Origin: JAQGMJ01 sp036498945
Lineage (GTDB): Bacteria; Pseudomonadota; Gammaproteobacteria; Burkholderiales; JAEUOS01
Assembly (NCBI GenBank): GCA_036498945.1
Contig: DASYEQ010000048.1
Coordinates: forward strand, 1-64,000
Length of the DNA stretch: 64,000 nt
Direction of reading: 5' to 3'
The position numbers were made by a program, and so were the translations under genes. The notes under the pieces are model-generated. The model saw nothing but the letters and a program-made list of their open reading frames with translations, had not been told where the DNA came from and ran no database searches. Shown here in pieces: positions 16,222-24,221 of the stretch (within the stretch, counting starts at the first letter, position 1; every line of letters begins with the position of its first letter).

Positions 16222-16372
16222 GCCAAAAAACAAAACGGCCGGAAATCTCCGGCCGTGCGGCTCGACCCCGCTCTATCGTTGAAACGGTGGTTGCCGACTG
16301 AACGCATCCTCTCAGTCCGAGATGACGCGCCCATGACACCCGCGGCGACAATCCGCACGCGCACAGGCATCG
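16222..16372 (-). ncRNA. Candidate small RNA ending at an intrinsic terminator
   Basis: Reading the minus strand, a possible -10 (TACGAT within GATACGAT, about 16366-16373) is followed by about 140 bases. They contain a stem formed by CGCGTCATCTC and GAGAGGATGCG, and end in the terminator ACGGCCGGA-N4-TCCGGCCGT with a TTTTGTTTTTT tail. No gene on this strand lies upstream that the terminator could serve. The sequence does not match features I know of 6S, tmRNA, SRP or RNase P RNA. Confidence 0.35.
16225..16256 (-). terminator. Orphan minus-strand terminator
   Basis: A 9-bp perfect stem (16235-16243 / 16248-16256) with an ACAAAA/AAAAAAC tract on the plus strand gives a T-rich tail on the minus strand. 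There is no minus-strand gene immediately upstream. Confidence 0.75.
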
Positions 16373-16556
16373 TATCTATTTAACGCCTGCCGCCTTCGTT
16401 TGTACAGCGGCAAATCGAGAAAAACGCTGTCCCCGCGCGGGCTGGTTGCCTATGGGAGACATGCGGTTCGCTGTGCGCCGCAATATGCTTTAATCCCGCA
16501 AGCTTCCCCGGCGCGTACGCGCGCCATCAACGCCGACTATCCCAGGAAAAAAGAGC

Positions 16557-17585
16557 GTGTCCGAAACAAAAACGCCCCGCCGCGCCGCGCGGCGCGGCAG
16601 CGGCGGCGTCACCATCAACGACGTCGCCAAACTCGCCGGCGTCTCCGCCATCACCGTCTCCCGCGCGCTCAACCAGCCGGCCACGGTCTCGCCCCTGACG
16701 CTCGAAAAGGTGAAGGAGGCGGTGGCCAGCACCGGCTACGTGCCCAACCTGCTCGCCGGCGGCCTGGCTTCCAACCGCAGCCGCCTGGTGGCGGCGCTCG
16801 TCCCCACCATCGTCGGCCCGATGTTCCTGCAGACCATCGAGGCGCTCACCGAAGCGCTGGCCGAGGCCGGCTGCCAGGTGCTGCTGGGCCAGAGCGGCTA
16901 CGCCGATTCGCGCGAAGACGCGCTGATCGACGCCGTCATCGGCCGCCGCCCCGAAGGCATCGTGCTCACCGGCATCACCCACTCCGCGCAATCGCGCCGC
17001 AAGCTCGCCGCCAGCGGCATCCCGATCGTCGAAACCTGGGACCTGTCGGACGCGCCCATCGACATGCTGGTCGGCTTCTCCCACCGCGAGGTCGGCGTGG
17101 CGATGGCGCGCTACATGATGGGGCGCGGCTACCGGCGCCCGGTGCTGCTCACCGCCGATGATCATCGCGCCGGCCTGCGCGGCGAAGGCTTCATCGACAC
17201 CTTTCGCGAGCACGGCATCGAAGCCACCACCTGCGCCGTGCCCGCCCCCGGCCGCTTCGGCGACGGCCGCACGGCGCTGGCCAGCCTGCGGCGCCAACCG
17301 CAGTTGCCCGACGCCGTCTTTTGCAGTTCCGATGTCCTGGCCCACGGCCTGATCACCGAAGCCCTGGTGCGCGGCCTGCGGGTTCCGGAAGATATTGCCG
17401 TCGCCGGCTTCGGCGACCTGAGCTTCGCTGCCGACGTGGAGCCAGCGCTCACTACCGTGCATATCGATGGCCCGACCATCGGCCGCCAGGCGGCGCGCTT
17501 CATCACCGAACGCGCGGCCGGCCGCGACCCCGGCCCGCGCGTGCGCGACGTCGGCTTTGCAATCGTCGAGCGCAAAAGCACCTGA
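16557..17585 (+). CDS. LacI/GntR-type transcriptional regulator
   Basis: This 342-aa LacI-family regulator has its helix-turn-helix at residues 18-40 (VTINDVAKLAGVSAITVSRALNQP), with the hinge helix following (VPNLLAGGLASNRSRLV). The periplasmic-binding-type effector domain (LVAALVPTIVGPMFLQTIEAL to TTVHIDGPTIGRQAARFI) resembles GntR gluconate repressors. The start is GTG at 16557 with AGGAAAAA upstream. An Arg/Ala-rich stretch (TPRRAARRGSGG) precedes the HTH. About 85 bases past its stop is a LacI-type operator inside a promoter-like segment, followed by a broken rraA-like gene. The operon it once controlled seems to have been lost. Confidence 0.94.
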   Translation: MSETKTPRRAARRGSGGVTINDVAKLAGVSAITVSRALNQPATVSPLTLEKVKEAVASTGYVPNLLAGGLASNRSRLVAALVPTIVGPMFLQTIEALTEALAEAGCQVLLGQSGYADSREDALIDAVIGRRPEGIVLTGITHSAQSRRKLAASGIPIVETWDLSDAPIDMLVGFSHREVGVAMARYMMGRGYRRPVLLTADDHRAGLRGEGFIDTFREHGIEATTCAVPAPGRFGDGRTALASLRRQPQLPDAVFCSSDVLAHGLITEALVRGLRVPEDIAVAGFGDLSFAADVEPALTTVHIDGPTIGRQAARFITERAAGRDPGPRVRDVGFAIVERKST

Positions 17586-17663
17586 CCTTGATTCCACGAT
17601 CCGTCGCGGCTCCACAACGCCCGCGCCGGCAATCGTTGACGGCCCTGGCGTAAAGCCCAATAA

Positions 17664-17693
17664 TTGTCGAGTTAGCGCTACCAAGAAGATAAA
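17664..17693 (+). promoter_or_regulatory. Promoter with LacI-family operator
   Basis: A TTGTCG (-35-like, 17664-17669) and a GATAAA (-10-like, about 17688-17693) flank GTTAGCGCTACC. Its core TAGCGCTA (17673-17680) is the palindromic CG-centred operator type used by LacI-family repressors. It sits just after the lacI gene, where such an operator normally fronts the regulated operon. Confidence 0.5.
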
Positions 17694-17851
17694 CAAACAA
17701 CAACAAGAACAAGTGCCCCAGGGGCGGCGCTAGCCCGATTTCGCAGCTGGGGGCGCGTCCTCACCGCGTCCCCGGCTTGCCCTGTTGTGCCGCCTGCCGC
17801 CTGCCGCACACCGGGCGCAACGTCCCAAGCCCTTGGCCTTCGCCCGATCGC

Positions 17852-17998
17852 ATGGCCGTCCCCTCCGCCGCGCTGCTGCGCCACGTCAGCACCGCCACCT
17901 CGTACATCCCGTTGTTCAAGCGTGGGCTGCGTAACGTGTGGCCGCAAGGCATCGCGCGCCTGAGCGCTTGTACCGGCGAAAACCTGGTCAGGGCGGCG
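17852..17998 (+). pseudogene. RraA-family gene remnant (N-terminal fragment)
   Basis: The frame from ATG 17852 reads AALLRHVSTATSYIPLFKRGLRN and then GIARLSACTGENLVRAAD. It closely follows the N-terminus of RraA-like / 4-hydroxy-4-methyl-2-oxoglutarate aldolase-type proteins (LxxVSTATLxxxLFKRGLRN...G...LVGPAFT). After about 48 residues the similarity stops and the frame runs into a Lys-rich end. The catalytic Gly/Asp core (GDxxxxD) is absent. This is probably the 5' end of a deleted gene of the operon once controlled by the adjacent LacI regulator. Confidence 0.55.
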
Positions 17999-18069
17999 GA
18001 TGAAAAGTGGAAGAAAAAGCGGCGCGGATGATATCGTTGGCGGGTTCATCGCCCGCCATTCCCTTGACC

Positions 18070-18645
18070 ATGACTGTTCTTACGGGCTCCCGCCTGGTCC
18101 TGCGCCCACTTGCCGCCACCGACGGTCCCGCGCTGGTTGAAGCCGCCGCCGACGGCGAATTGTGGAAGTTGCCCTTCACCGTCGTCCCCTCCGCCGCTAC
18201 GGTCGATGCCTACCTCGCCCGCGCGCTCGAAGGCATGGCTGCCGGCCACGTGCTGGCCTTCGCCACCATTTTGCGCGAGACCAATCGGGTGATCGGCTCC
18301 ACCCGTTTCTGGAAAATCGACCGCGCCAACCGCAAGCTGGAGATCGGCCACACCTGGATCGGCGCCTCGCACCAGCGCAGCTTCGTCAACACCGAAGCCA
18401 AGCTCCTGATGCTGCGATATGCCTTCGAGGAGTTGAAATGCGTACGGGTGCAGTTCACCACCGACGTGCTGAACGAAAAATCGCGCGCCGCCATCCTGCG
18501 CCTGGGCGCCCTGCAGGAGGGCATCGTGCGCCACGAGCGCATCATGCCGGACGGGCGCAAGCGCGATTCGGTGCGCTTTTCCATCATCGACGAGGAGTGG
18601 CCGCAGGTGAAAGCGCGGCTTGAGGCACGCCTGGCTGTGGCCTGA
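18070..18645 (+). CDS. GNAT-family N-acetyltransferase (RimJ/RimL type)
   Basis: This 191-aa acetyl-CoA-dependent acetyltransferase begins TVLTGSRLVLRPLAATDGPALVEAA. It has the RimL-like strand VIGSTRFWKIDRANRKLEIGHTWIG and the acetyl-CoA region VNTEAKLLMLRYAFEELKCVRVQFTTDVLNEKSRAAILRLGALQEGIVRHERIMPDG. The substrate is unknown (protein N-terminal amine or a small molecule). ATG 18070 is preferred from homology to the usual start; in-frame GTG 18007 and ATG 18028 upstream are possible and would add a poorly conserved stretch. The gene converges with the outer-membrane protein gene, with only 3 bases between stops. Confidence 0.9.
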   Translation: MTVLTGSRLVLRPLAATDGPALVEAAADGELWKLPFTVVPSAATVDAYLARALEGMAAGHVLAFATILRETNRVIGSTRFWKIDRANRKLEIGHTWIGASHQRSFVNTEAKLLMLRYAFEELKCVRVQFTTDVLNEKSRAAILRLGALQEGIVRHERIMPDGRKRDSVRFSIIDEEWPQVKARLEARLAVA

Positions 18646-18648
18646 GCT

Positions 18649-20184
18649 TCACTCGATACGCGCGCGCAGGAACGCCATGAAGGAGCGCGGGTGGCTGCCG
18701 TATACGCTGTCCAGCGCACTGGGTGTCGCGTAGGCACTCACCACTCCGCCCACCCCCACGCGCACGCGCTGCACGTGGGCGAAATCGTAGACGTAGCCCA
18801 GCGACAGCTTGTTCACCTCGTAGACCGTGTGGTGGCGCGGGTCGGGGTCGGTGAAGAGTTCATCCTTGCCGACGCGCTCGGCACGGGCGAAGAAGGTGTG
18901 GGTGTCGCGCCAGCGCCAGGCCGATTCGAGCAGCCAGGCCTGCGTGGCATTGCCGGGGTTGGCGCGGTTGCGGCCCCAGGCGAAGGTGGTCTGCCAGTGG
19001 CCGCCGGCAAGTTGCGTGTCGTAGATGGCGGAGGCGGTAGTGCGGCGCACGGAGACGTTCGGTTCGAGCTGCTCGGGGCTCGCCAGGCGGCCGTAGCTCA
19101 CCTGTAGCGACCAGCGCGCAGTCGGGTTGAAAGAGAGTCGCGCCGAGCCGGAATCGAAGCCGCGCGTCTCGATGTTCCAGCGGTACTGGTCGGGCTCGCG
19201 GCCGTTGAAGGCGGAGGCTTCGATCTTCCAGCGGCCCAGCACCGTACCTAGAGTCGCGACGCCGTAGGTGATGTGGGTGGAATCCAGCCAGTGGTGGCTG
19301 ATCGGCGCCTCCGGGTTGTCCATGCCGGAAGAGCGGTGCATGAAGGCCGGCGGTCCCAGTGCCGGTTCGCCCGGCAGGCCGACGTAGACGAAGGTCGATT
19401 TGTCCTCCGCCAGCTTCTGGCTGTAGGTGGCCGCCAGTTCCATGAACAGGTCGTGCGGATGCTGGCGGTCGATCAGCGGCGTGCGCCCCTCGGCCGTCTC
19501 GCCGGTCTGGAACAGCAGCGGGTAGCCGCTCTTGCCCATCAGGGGGTCGAGCGAAAGCATGCCGCGCAGGCCGAGCGTGCCGCCGCTGCCGACTTCGCGC
19601 TGCGCCATGCCCATCAGCATGCTTTCGGAAAAGCCCGCGCTGCCGCCGCGCGGCCCGCCCTGGTGGTCGTAGACCGCGTTGGCGTAGCCGTGCAGCATGG
19701 TCATCCAGTCGCCATGCATGGCGTGGATGCCCTCCATGCCGGTGGATTCCGGCTGCCAGCTGGTGCCGGAGGCTTCGCGCGACATGGAATACGGGCCGTA
19801 CATGCCGGTCATCGGCATGGCGCGGGTGTCCGGGGATGCCGTGTCGCCGCGATGCATGTGGCTATGGTCCATGGCGTCGTGGTTCATCGCGCCGTGGTCC
19901 ATGCCGTCATGGTTCGTTGCGCCATGGTCCATCGTGTCGCGACCCAGGTCGCCATGATCCATTGCATCGGGGCTCATCGCGCCGTGGTTCATGTGATCGT
20001 GATCCATCGGTGCCACGGGCGGGGCGCCGGCACCAGTGGCGGGTGCGGGCGCAGCCTGCGCCGGCGCGTCGTGTTGCATGCTGCCATGCTGCATGGAGTC
20101 ATGCATGCCCGCCATCGAATCCTGCTGTTGTGCGTGGGCCGCGGCGCCGCAAAGGGCGACGGCGGCCATGAAAAGCCGTTTCAT
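18649..20184 (-). CDS. Outer-membrane beta-barrel-type protein with His/Met-rich metal-binding repeat region
   Basis: This 511-aa exported protein starts MKRLFMAAVALCGAAAHAQQ (signal peptide). Residues about 20-120 are rich in Met, His, Asp and Gly in short repeats of the MDHGAMNHDAMDHSHMH kind, which look like copper- or silver-binding tracts. The rest (GMYGPYSMSREASGTSWQPESTGMEG onward) has alternating aromatic/polar strands ending SFMAFLRARIE, as in an outer-membrane barrel. A conserved DRQHPHDLFMELAATYS segment and HHWLDSTHITYGVATLG are seen. I do not recognise a named family, though such proteins often accompany copper-resistance genes. It is preceded, 83 bases upstream on the same strand, by a small Cys/His/Met exported protein. 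A metal-handling role is inference. Confidence 0.8.
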   Translation of the reverse strand: MKRLFMAAVALCGAAAHAQQQDSMAGMHDSMQHGSMQHDAPAQAAPAPATGAGAPPVAPMDHDHMNHGAMSPDAMDHGDLGRDTMDHGATNHDGMDHGAMNHDAMDHSHMHRGDTASPDTRAMPMTGMYGPYSMSREASGTSWQPESTGMEGIHAMHGDWMTMLHGYANAVYDHQGGPRGGSAGFSESMLMGMAQREVGSGGTLGLRGMLSLDPLMGKSGYPLLFQTGETAEGRTPLIDRQHPHDLFMELAATYSQKLAEDKSTFVYVGLPGEPALGPPAFMHRSSGMDNPEAPISHHWLDSTHITYGVATLGTVLGRWKIEASAFNGREPDQYRWNIETRGFDSGSARLSFNPTARWSLQVSYGRLASPEQLEPNVSVRRTTASAIYDTQLAGGHWQTTFAWGRNRANPGNATQAWLLESAWRWRDTHTFFARAERVGKDELFTDPDPRHHTVYEVNKLSLGYVYDFAHVQRVRVGVGGVVSAYATPSALDSVYGSHPRSFMAFLRARIE

Positions 20185-20267
20185 GTCCTGTCCTTGATGG
20201 CCGAAATGGCGCGCGCGGGCGAGGCGGGCGTGCGCCGGAGTTGCCGCGTGAGCGGCGCCGGTTGGCG

Positions 20268-20639
20268 TTACGCGGCAGCGCCGCGCGGGACAGGCAGGGG
20301 CGGGTCGAGGTAGACCATCGCGGGCGCGAGCAGCGTGCCGGCGGGGCCGGCATGGCGCGGGGCGATGGCAAGGCCGAAGGTCTGCGGCAGCGGCAGGCCG
20401 GCGTGCAGCGCGCACAGCGGGCATTTGACGCAGGCGTGCTCAGTGGTGGGGGCGGAGGTGTCATGCCCCGTGTCCTGCGGCATATCGGCCATATGGCAGG
20501 GCATGCCCTCTTCCATCTGCATGGCCGTCTCCGATGACGGGGCATCGGGACCGAGCAGCGCCATGTGCGCGGCGGCGTAGCCTTGCAGGGGCAACACCAG
20601 CAAGAGCAGCAGGGCGAGAAATAGGCGGAGCTTGCGCAT
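20268..20639 (-). CDS. Small exported Met/His/Cys-rich protein (DUF2946-like)
   Basis: This 123-aa protein has a strong signal peptide or N-terminal membrane anchor (RKLRLFLALLLLLVLPLQGYAAA). A Met/His/Asp-rich middle (MQMEEGMPCHMADMPQDTGHD) and a Cys/His cluster HACVKCPLCALHAG (CxxCxxC) follow, then a hydrophobic C-terminal part. Layout and size resemble DUF2946-type small proteins found in copper-related loci, but I am not certain of the family. Start ATG 20639 gives the best signal peptide. It probably forms an operon with the His/Met-rich barrel protein downstream, and metal (copper) binding in the periplasm is the likely theme. Confidence 0.7.
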   Translation of the reverse strand: MRKLRLFLALLLLLVLPLQGYAAAHMALLGPDAPSSETAMQMEEGMPCHMADMPQDTGHDTSAPTTEHACVKCPLCALHAGLPLPQTFGLAIAPRHAGPAGTLLAPAMVYLDPPLPVPRGAAA

Positions 20640-21032
20640 GGCGGCGCATCCTAGCATGCCGGCGGCATGGCGATGCCGGCTGCTATACAAAGCGGCGTGA
20701 CTCGCGTATCTTGGTCACAGGGTTGCGCCACCTGGTGGCCGCGCTCTTAAACAAAATGGTGTGCAACACGCCCGTGTTGGTCAGTCGAAGCACCGCATCA
20801 ACCCAGGTCACCACACTTGTGGTTGAAAAAAGCAGAAAAAACTCAGGGAAATGCTGAACAAGTATCGAATTCGGAATGTGAGAGGGCGCACTCCCCTCTG
20901 ATTTCGGGGTTGTTAAGGGGGCTTAGCCCACTTAATCAGTTATTCCTCAGGTTTTCTCAGGGTCCGACCACAGAACGGGTAATCCGGCGCGCTTTCGCCG
21001 AGGCGCCGTCAACAACAACGTGGGGAGCAGAA
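20640..21032. other. 393-bp intergenic region with MITE-like repeat copy A
   Basis: This gap lies between divergent genes. The central part is a mobile-type repeat (20809-20987); the rest must hold the promoters of the flanking genes. No protein gene is supported. Confidence 0.6.
20809..20987 (+). repeat. MITE-like element, copy A
   Basis: A 102-bp core (20845-20946) matches 45027-45128 in reverse orientation with only two differences. The core is flanked by related inverted ends: AGCAGAAAAAACTCAGG on the left, and TTCCTCAGGTTTTCTCAGG on the right (20943-20961). Outside these are ACCACA.../...GTGGT motifs on the left (about 20812-20825) and CCGACCACAGAACGGGT on the right. It has no coding capacity. 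A non-autonomous transposable element is the simplest reading; no duplicated target site was confirmed. Confidence 0.7.
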
Positions 21033-21494
21033 ATGAAGATCGCAAAGATCGCCCTGGGACTTGCATTGACCGCCGCAACGCTGGCGCCGATAGCAGCGCT
21101 GGCCGACGTGCCGGGGCGCCACCCCGGCTACCTGCGCGCACTGTCGGACTTGCGCGCCGCCCGCTGGGACCTGGAACACCGGGCCGGCGACCGGGTGGTG
21201 AATCGCGAAGAAGACCTTGCCCTGGCCGAAATCGACCGCGCGATTGCCGAAGCCCAGCGCGCGGCGATCGAGGACGGCAAGAACCGGCGCGCCCGCCCGC
21301 CGGAGGATGCGCGCATGACCCACGGTGGCCGCCTGCATCATGCCGTCGAGTCGCTGCGCGCCGCGCGCGGCGACGTCGCGCGCGAGGAAGACAATCCGCA
21401 GGCGCGCGGCTTGCGCAACCGCATCGTCGAGCATATCGACGCGGCGCTGCGCCACACCGAGCGCGCCATCCGCGAGGTTGAACTGCGCCGCTAG
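21033..21494 (+). CDS. Small exported helical protein of unknown function
   Basis: This 153-aa protein has a clear signal peptide (MKIAKIALGLALTAATLAPIAALA), so it is periplasmic. The mature part is charged and helical with two related repeats: LRALSDLRAARWDLEHRAG...EIDRAIAEAQRAAIEDG and HHAVESLRAARGDVAREED...VEHIDAALRHTERAI. This suggests an antiparallel helical hairpin or small bundle. I do not recognise a named family with confidence. The start has GGGGAG 6 bases upstream. It is monocistronic, with the MITE-like element within about 50 bases upstream of its start, so that element may carry or alter its promoter. Confidence 0.8.
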   Translation: MKIAKIALGLALTAATLAPIAALADVPGRHPGYLRALSDLRAARWDLEHRAGDRVVNREEDLALAEIDRAIAEAQRAAIEDGKNRRARPPEDARMTHGGRLHHAVESLRAARGDVAREEDNPQARGLRNRIVEHIDAALRHTERAIREVELRR

Positions 21495-21525
21495 CCCGAA
21501 GCTGCGCAGGGCCTGTGAACGTGCC

Positions 21526-22272
21526 TTAGCGCGGCGTGAACAGGTCGAGACGGTCGGTGCATAGCGCATCGACGCCCCAGGCGAACAGTTCTTCGCCGCG
21601 CGCCGGCTCGTTCACCGTCCAGCACATCAGGCCGTAGCCCGCGGCCTTGATGGCGGCGGCGGTTTGTGCGTCCAGCTTCCTGGCGTTGCAGTGCACCGCC
21701 ACGCAATCAAGCGCGGCGACGCGCGCGTGCCAGTCGGCGGGAATGGCGTCGAACAGATAGGCGCGCGGCATTTCCGGCGCCGCCCGCATCGCCGCTTCCA
21801 GCGCGATGCCGGAGAAGGAAGAGAGCAGCGGGCCTTGCGCGGCGCCGGTCCATAGGCGCTGCGTCGCCAGCGCGGTGAGTTTGCCGGTCTCGCGCGCCAC
21901 TGCCTCGCCGCCCGGTGCGTACGGCTTGATCTCGACATTGGCGAAAAGATTCAGCTCGACGCACAAGCGGCCGGCGGCCTCGAAGCTCGGCACCGGCTCG
22001 CCGGCGTAGCGCGCGTCGCGCCAGCTGCCGGCATCCAGCGCCGACAATTCGGCGGCGCTTTTATCGGCCAGCGCGCCGCGGCCGCTGGTGGTGCGCTCCA
22101 GCGTATCGTCGTGCATCAGCACCGGCACGTTTTCGCGCGCCAGCATGACGTCGAACTCGACGCCGCCAAAGCCATGCCCATGCCCGTAGCGGATCGCCGC
22201 CAGGGTGTTCTCCGGTGCGAGCGTACCGCCGCCGCGGTGGGCGATGATGCGGCAGGGGTAGCGAAAGCTCAT
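21526..22272 (-). CDS. ugpQ: Glycerophosphodiester phosphodiesterase
   Basis: This 248-aa cytoplasmic TIM-barrel phosphodiesterase hydrolyses glycerophosphodiesters imported by the Ugp system to sn-glycerol-3-phosphate and an alcohol. Family motifs are IIAHRGGGTLAPENTLAA (catalytic His and metal Glu) and GVEFDVMLARENVPVLMHDDTLERTTSG (metal Glu/Asp and catalytic His) near the N-terminus, then NVEIKPY, and a C-terminal MCWTVNEPARGEELFAWGVDALCTDRLDLF. The ATG overlaps the ugpC stop as ATGA, showing translational coupling at the end of the ugp operon. Confidence 0.95.
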   Translation of the reverse strand: MSFRYPCRIIAHRGGGTLAPENTLAAIRYGHGHGFGGVEFDVMLARENVPVLMHDDTLERTTSGRGALADKSAAELSALDAGSWRDARYAGEPVPSFEAAGRLCVELNLFANVEIKPYAPGGEAVARETGKLTALATQRLWTGAAQGPLLSSFSGIALEAAMRAAPEMPRAYLFDAIPADWHARVAALDCVAVHCNARKLDAQTAAAIKAAGYGLMCWTVNEPARGEELFAWGVDALCTDRLDLFTPR

Positions 22273-23342
22273 TGGATCCTCCGCCCGTTGGCGGCGTCGA
22301 ACCAATGCAGGTGGCGCGCCTCGAAGGTCAGCGGCACGGTGTCGCCGACCGCCGGCAGGGGGCCGCCGACGCGCGCGACCAGGGTGGTGGCGCCGGTGAG
22401 GCCGTAGGCATAGCTGTCGGCGCCCAGGGTCTCGACCATCTCGACGCCGAAACCGAAGCGCGCCTCGCTCGCGCCGCACGGCGCCAGGTGCTCGGGGCGC
22501 AGGCCCAGCACCAGTTCGCCGTCGCGCGGCGCCGGCACCGGCAGTTCGATGGTGAGCGGCGCGGCGCCTTCGCCGGTGAAGGTCATGCCCTGCGCACGGC
22601 CCTTGATCAGGTTCATGCCGGGCGAGCCGATGAAGCTGGCGACGAAGGTGGTGGCAGGCTTGTTGTATACCTCCAGCGGCGCGCCGATCTGCTCGGCGAC
22701 GCCGGCATTCATCACGATCAGGCGCTGGCCCAGGGTCATCGCCTCGACCTGGTCGTGGGTCACGTACAGGCTGGTGGTGCGGAACTCGCGATGCAGCTTT
22801 TGCAATTCCATGCGCGTCTGCACGCGCAGCTTGGCATCGAGGTTGGAGAGCGGCTCGTCGAACAGGAACACCTGCGGGTTGCGCACGATGGCCCGGCCCA
22901 TGGCGACGCGCTGGCGCTGGCCGCCGGAAAGCTGGCGCGGCTTGCGGTCGAGGTAGGGGGCGAGTTCCAGCATCGCGGCGGCGCGCGCCACGCGCTCGCC
23001 GATCTCGGCGGCGGGCAGGCCGCGGATCTTCAGGCCGTAGGCCATGTTCTGGCGCACGTCCATGTGCGGATACAGCGCATAGTTCTGGAACACCATGGCG
23101 ACGTCGCGGTCCTTCGGTTCCAGCTGGTTGACCACGCGCGGGCCGATGGCGATCTCGCCGGCACTGATCTCTTCCAGCCCGGCGACCATGCGCAGGAGCG
23201 TGGACTTGCCGCAGCCCGAGGGGCCGACCAGCACGATGAATTCGCCGTCGGCCACGCTGCAGTCGATGCCGTGAATGACTTCGACGGCGCTCTTGCCGCT
23301 GCCGTAACTCTTGCGCACGCCGCGCAGTTCAACGGTCGCCAT
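22269..23342 (-). CDS. ugpC: sn-Glycerol-3-phosphate ABC transporter ATP-binding protein
   Basis: This 357-aa ATPase of the carbohydrate-type (MalK/UgpC) class drives the UgpAE permease. It has Walker A VGPSGCGKSTLLRM, Q-loop MVFQNYALYPHM, signature LSGGQRQRVAMGRAIVRNP, Walker B VFLFDEPLSNLDAKLR and H-loop LYVTHDQVEAMTLG. A C-terminal TOBE/OB regulatory domain (IGSPGMNLIKGRAQG, ELVLGLRPEHLAP) follows. ATG 23342 is chosen because AAGGAG is 7 bases upstream; ATG 23348 is too close to that site. Confidence 0.95.
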   Translation of the reverse strand: MATVELRGVRKSYGSGKSAVEVIHGIDCSVADGEFIVLVGPSGCGKSTLLRMVAGLEEISAGEIAIGPRVVNQLEPKDRDVAMVFQNYALYPHMDVRQNMAYGLKIRGLPAAEIGERVARAAAMLELAPYLDRKPRQLSGGQRQRVAMGRAIVRNPQVFLFDEPLSNLDAKLRVQTRMELQKLHREFRTTSLYVTHDQVEAMTLGQRLIVMNAGVAEQIGAPLEVYNKPATTFVASFIGSPGMNLIKGRAQGMTFTGEGAAPLTIELPVPAPRDGELVLGLRPEHLAPCGASEARFGFGVEMVETLGADSYAYGLTGATTLVARVGGPLPAVGDTVPLTFEARHLHWFDAANGRRIQ

Positions 23343-23377
23343 GCGCATCTCCTTGGATTTTGTTGTTCATGGCCGGC

Positions 23378-24220
23378 CTATTTCTCGCTATCCACCAGGC
23401 CCTTGACGAACCAGCGCTGCATCAGCACCACCACCATGGCCGGCGGCAGAAGCGTGAGCATGGCGGTGGTCATCACCAGGTTCCATTCGGTGGCGGCATC
23501 ACCGCCGGACATCATGCGGCGGATGCCGATGACGGCGGTGTACATGTTCTCCTGCGTCGTGATGAGCAGCGGCCACAGGTACTGGTTCCAGCCGTAGATG
23601 AAAAGGATGACGAACAGCGCCGCGATGTTGGTCACCGATAGCGGTAGCACCACGTCCCAGAAGAATCGCAAAGGCCCGGCGCCGTCGATGCGCGCCGCTT
23701 CCAGCAGCTCGTCGGGGATGGTGAGGAAGAACTGGCGGAACAGGAAGGTGGCGGTGGCCGAGGCGATCAGCGGCAGCGTCAGGCCCGCGTAGCTGTCGAG
23801 AAGACCCATGTCGGAGGCCACCTTGTAGGTCGGCAGGATGCGCACCTCCACCGGCAGCATCAGTGTCAGGAAGATCACCCAGAAGCACAGCATCCGTCCC
23901 GGAAAGCGGAAGTAGACGATGGCATACGCCGAGATGATGGAAATCGCGATCTTGCCCACTGCGATGATCAGCGCCGAGATCAGGCTGTTGAGCAACAGGC
24001 GCCCGACCGGCGCGCCGCCGCCGGCGCCGTGCTGCAATACGCGGGCGTAGTTTTCCAGCAGGTGGCTGCCGGGCAACAGGCGCATCGGGGCGTCCAGCAC
24101 TTCGGCGGCGGTGAGAGTGGAAGCGACGAAGGTGAGGTAGACCGGGAACGCCACCAGCGCCACGCCGATGATCAGCACGACGTGGGAGAAGAAGGTGAGT
24201 CCGGGGCGGCGTTCGACCAT
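23378..24220 (-). CDS. ugpE: sn-Glycerol-3-phosphate ABC transporter permease UgpE
   Basis: This 280-aa inner-membrane permease has six predicted helices (FFSHVVLIIGVALVAFPVYLTF, LLNSLISALIIAVGKIAISIISAYAI, FWVIFLTLML and others). The cytoplasmic EAA loop ELLEAARIDGAGPLRFFWDVVLPLS contacts UgpC. Start ATG 24220 lies 1 base after the ugpA stop. It forms the membrane channel with UgpA. Confidence 0.95.
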   Translation of the reverse strand: MVERRPGLTFFSHVVLIIGVALVAFPVYLTFVASTLTAAEVLDAPMRLLPGSHLLENYARVLQHGAGGGAPVGRLLLNSLISALIIAVGKIAISIISAYAIVYFRFPGRMLCFWVIFLTLMLPVEVRILPTYKVASDMGLLDSYAGLTLPLIASATATFLFRQFFLTIPDELLEAARIDGAGPLRFFWDVVLPLSVTNIAALFVILFIYGWNQYLWPLLITTQENMYTAVIGIRRMMSGGDAATEWNLVMTTAMLTLLPPAMVVVLMQRWFVKGLVDSEK

Positions 24221-24221
24221 G

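Larger units (their letters stand above)
16039..16556. other. 518-bp intergenic region with a candidate sRNA
   Basis: This gap lies between divergent genes. It holds a minus-strand terminator (16225-16256) with a possible short transcript ahead of it and AT-richer promoter-like sequence just before lacI. No convincing protein gene is seen; open frames run through the terminator stem without family features. Confidence 0.6.
17586..18069. other. 484-bp region with a LacI-type promoter and a gene remnant
   Basis: The region contains a promoter-like segment with an embedded operator (17664-17693) and then a degenerate rraA-like fragment (17852-17998). Nothing else coding is supported. Confidence 0.6.

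Noticed and set aside
16222..16372. 6S RNA, tmRNA or SRP RNA gene
   Set aside because: The length and terminator suggested a housekeeping RNA, but none of the conserved motifs I know for these RNAs were visible.
17678..18049. Minus-strand open frame between lacI and the GNAT gene
   Set aside because: It shows no family features, while the plus strand in the same place reads as an RraA-like N-terminus.
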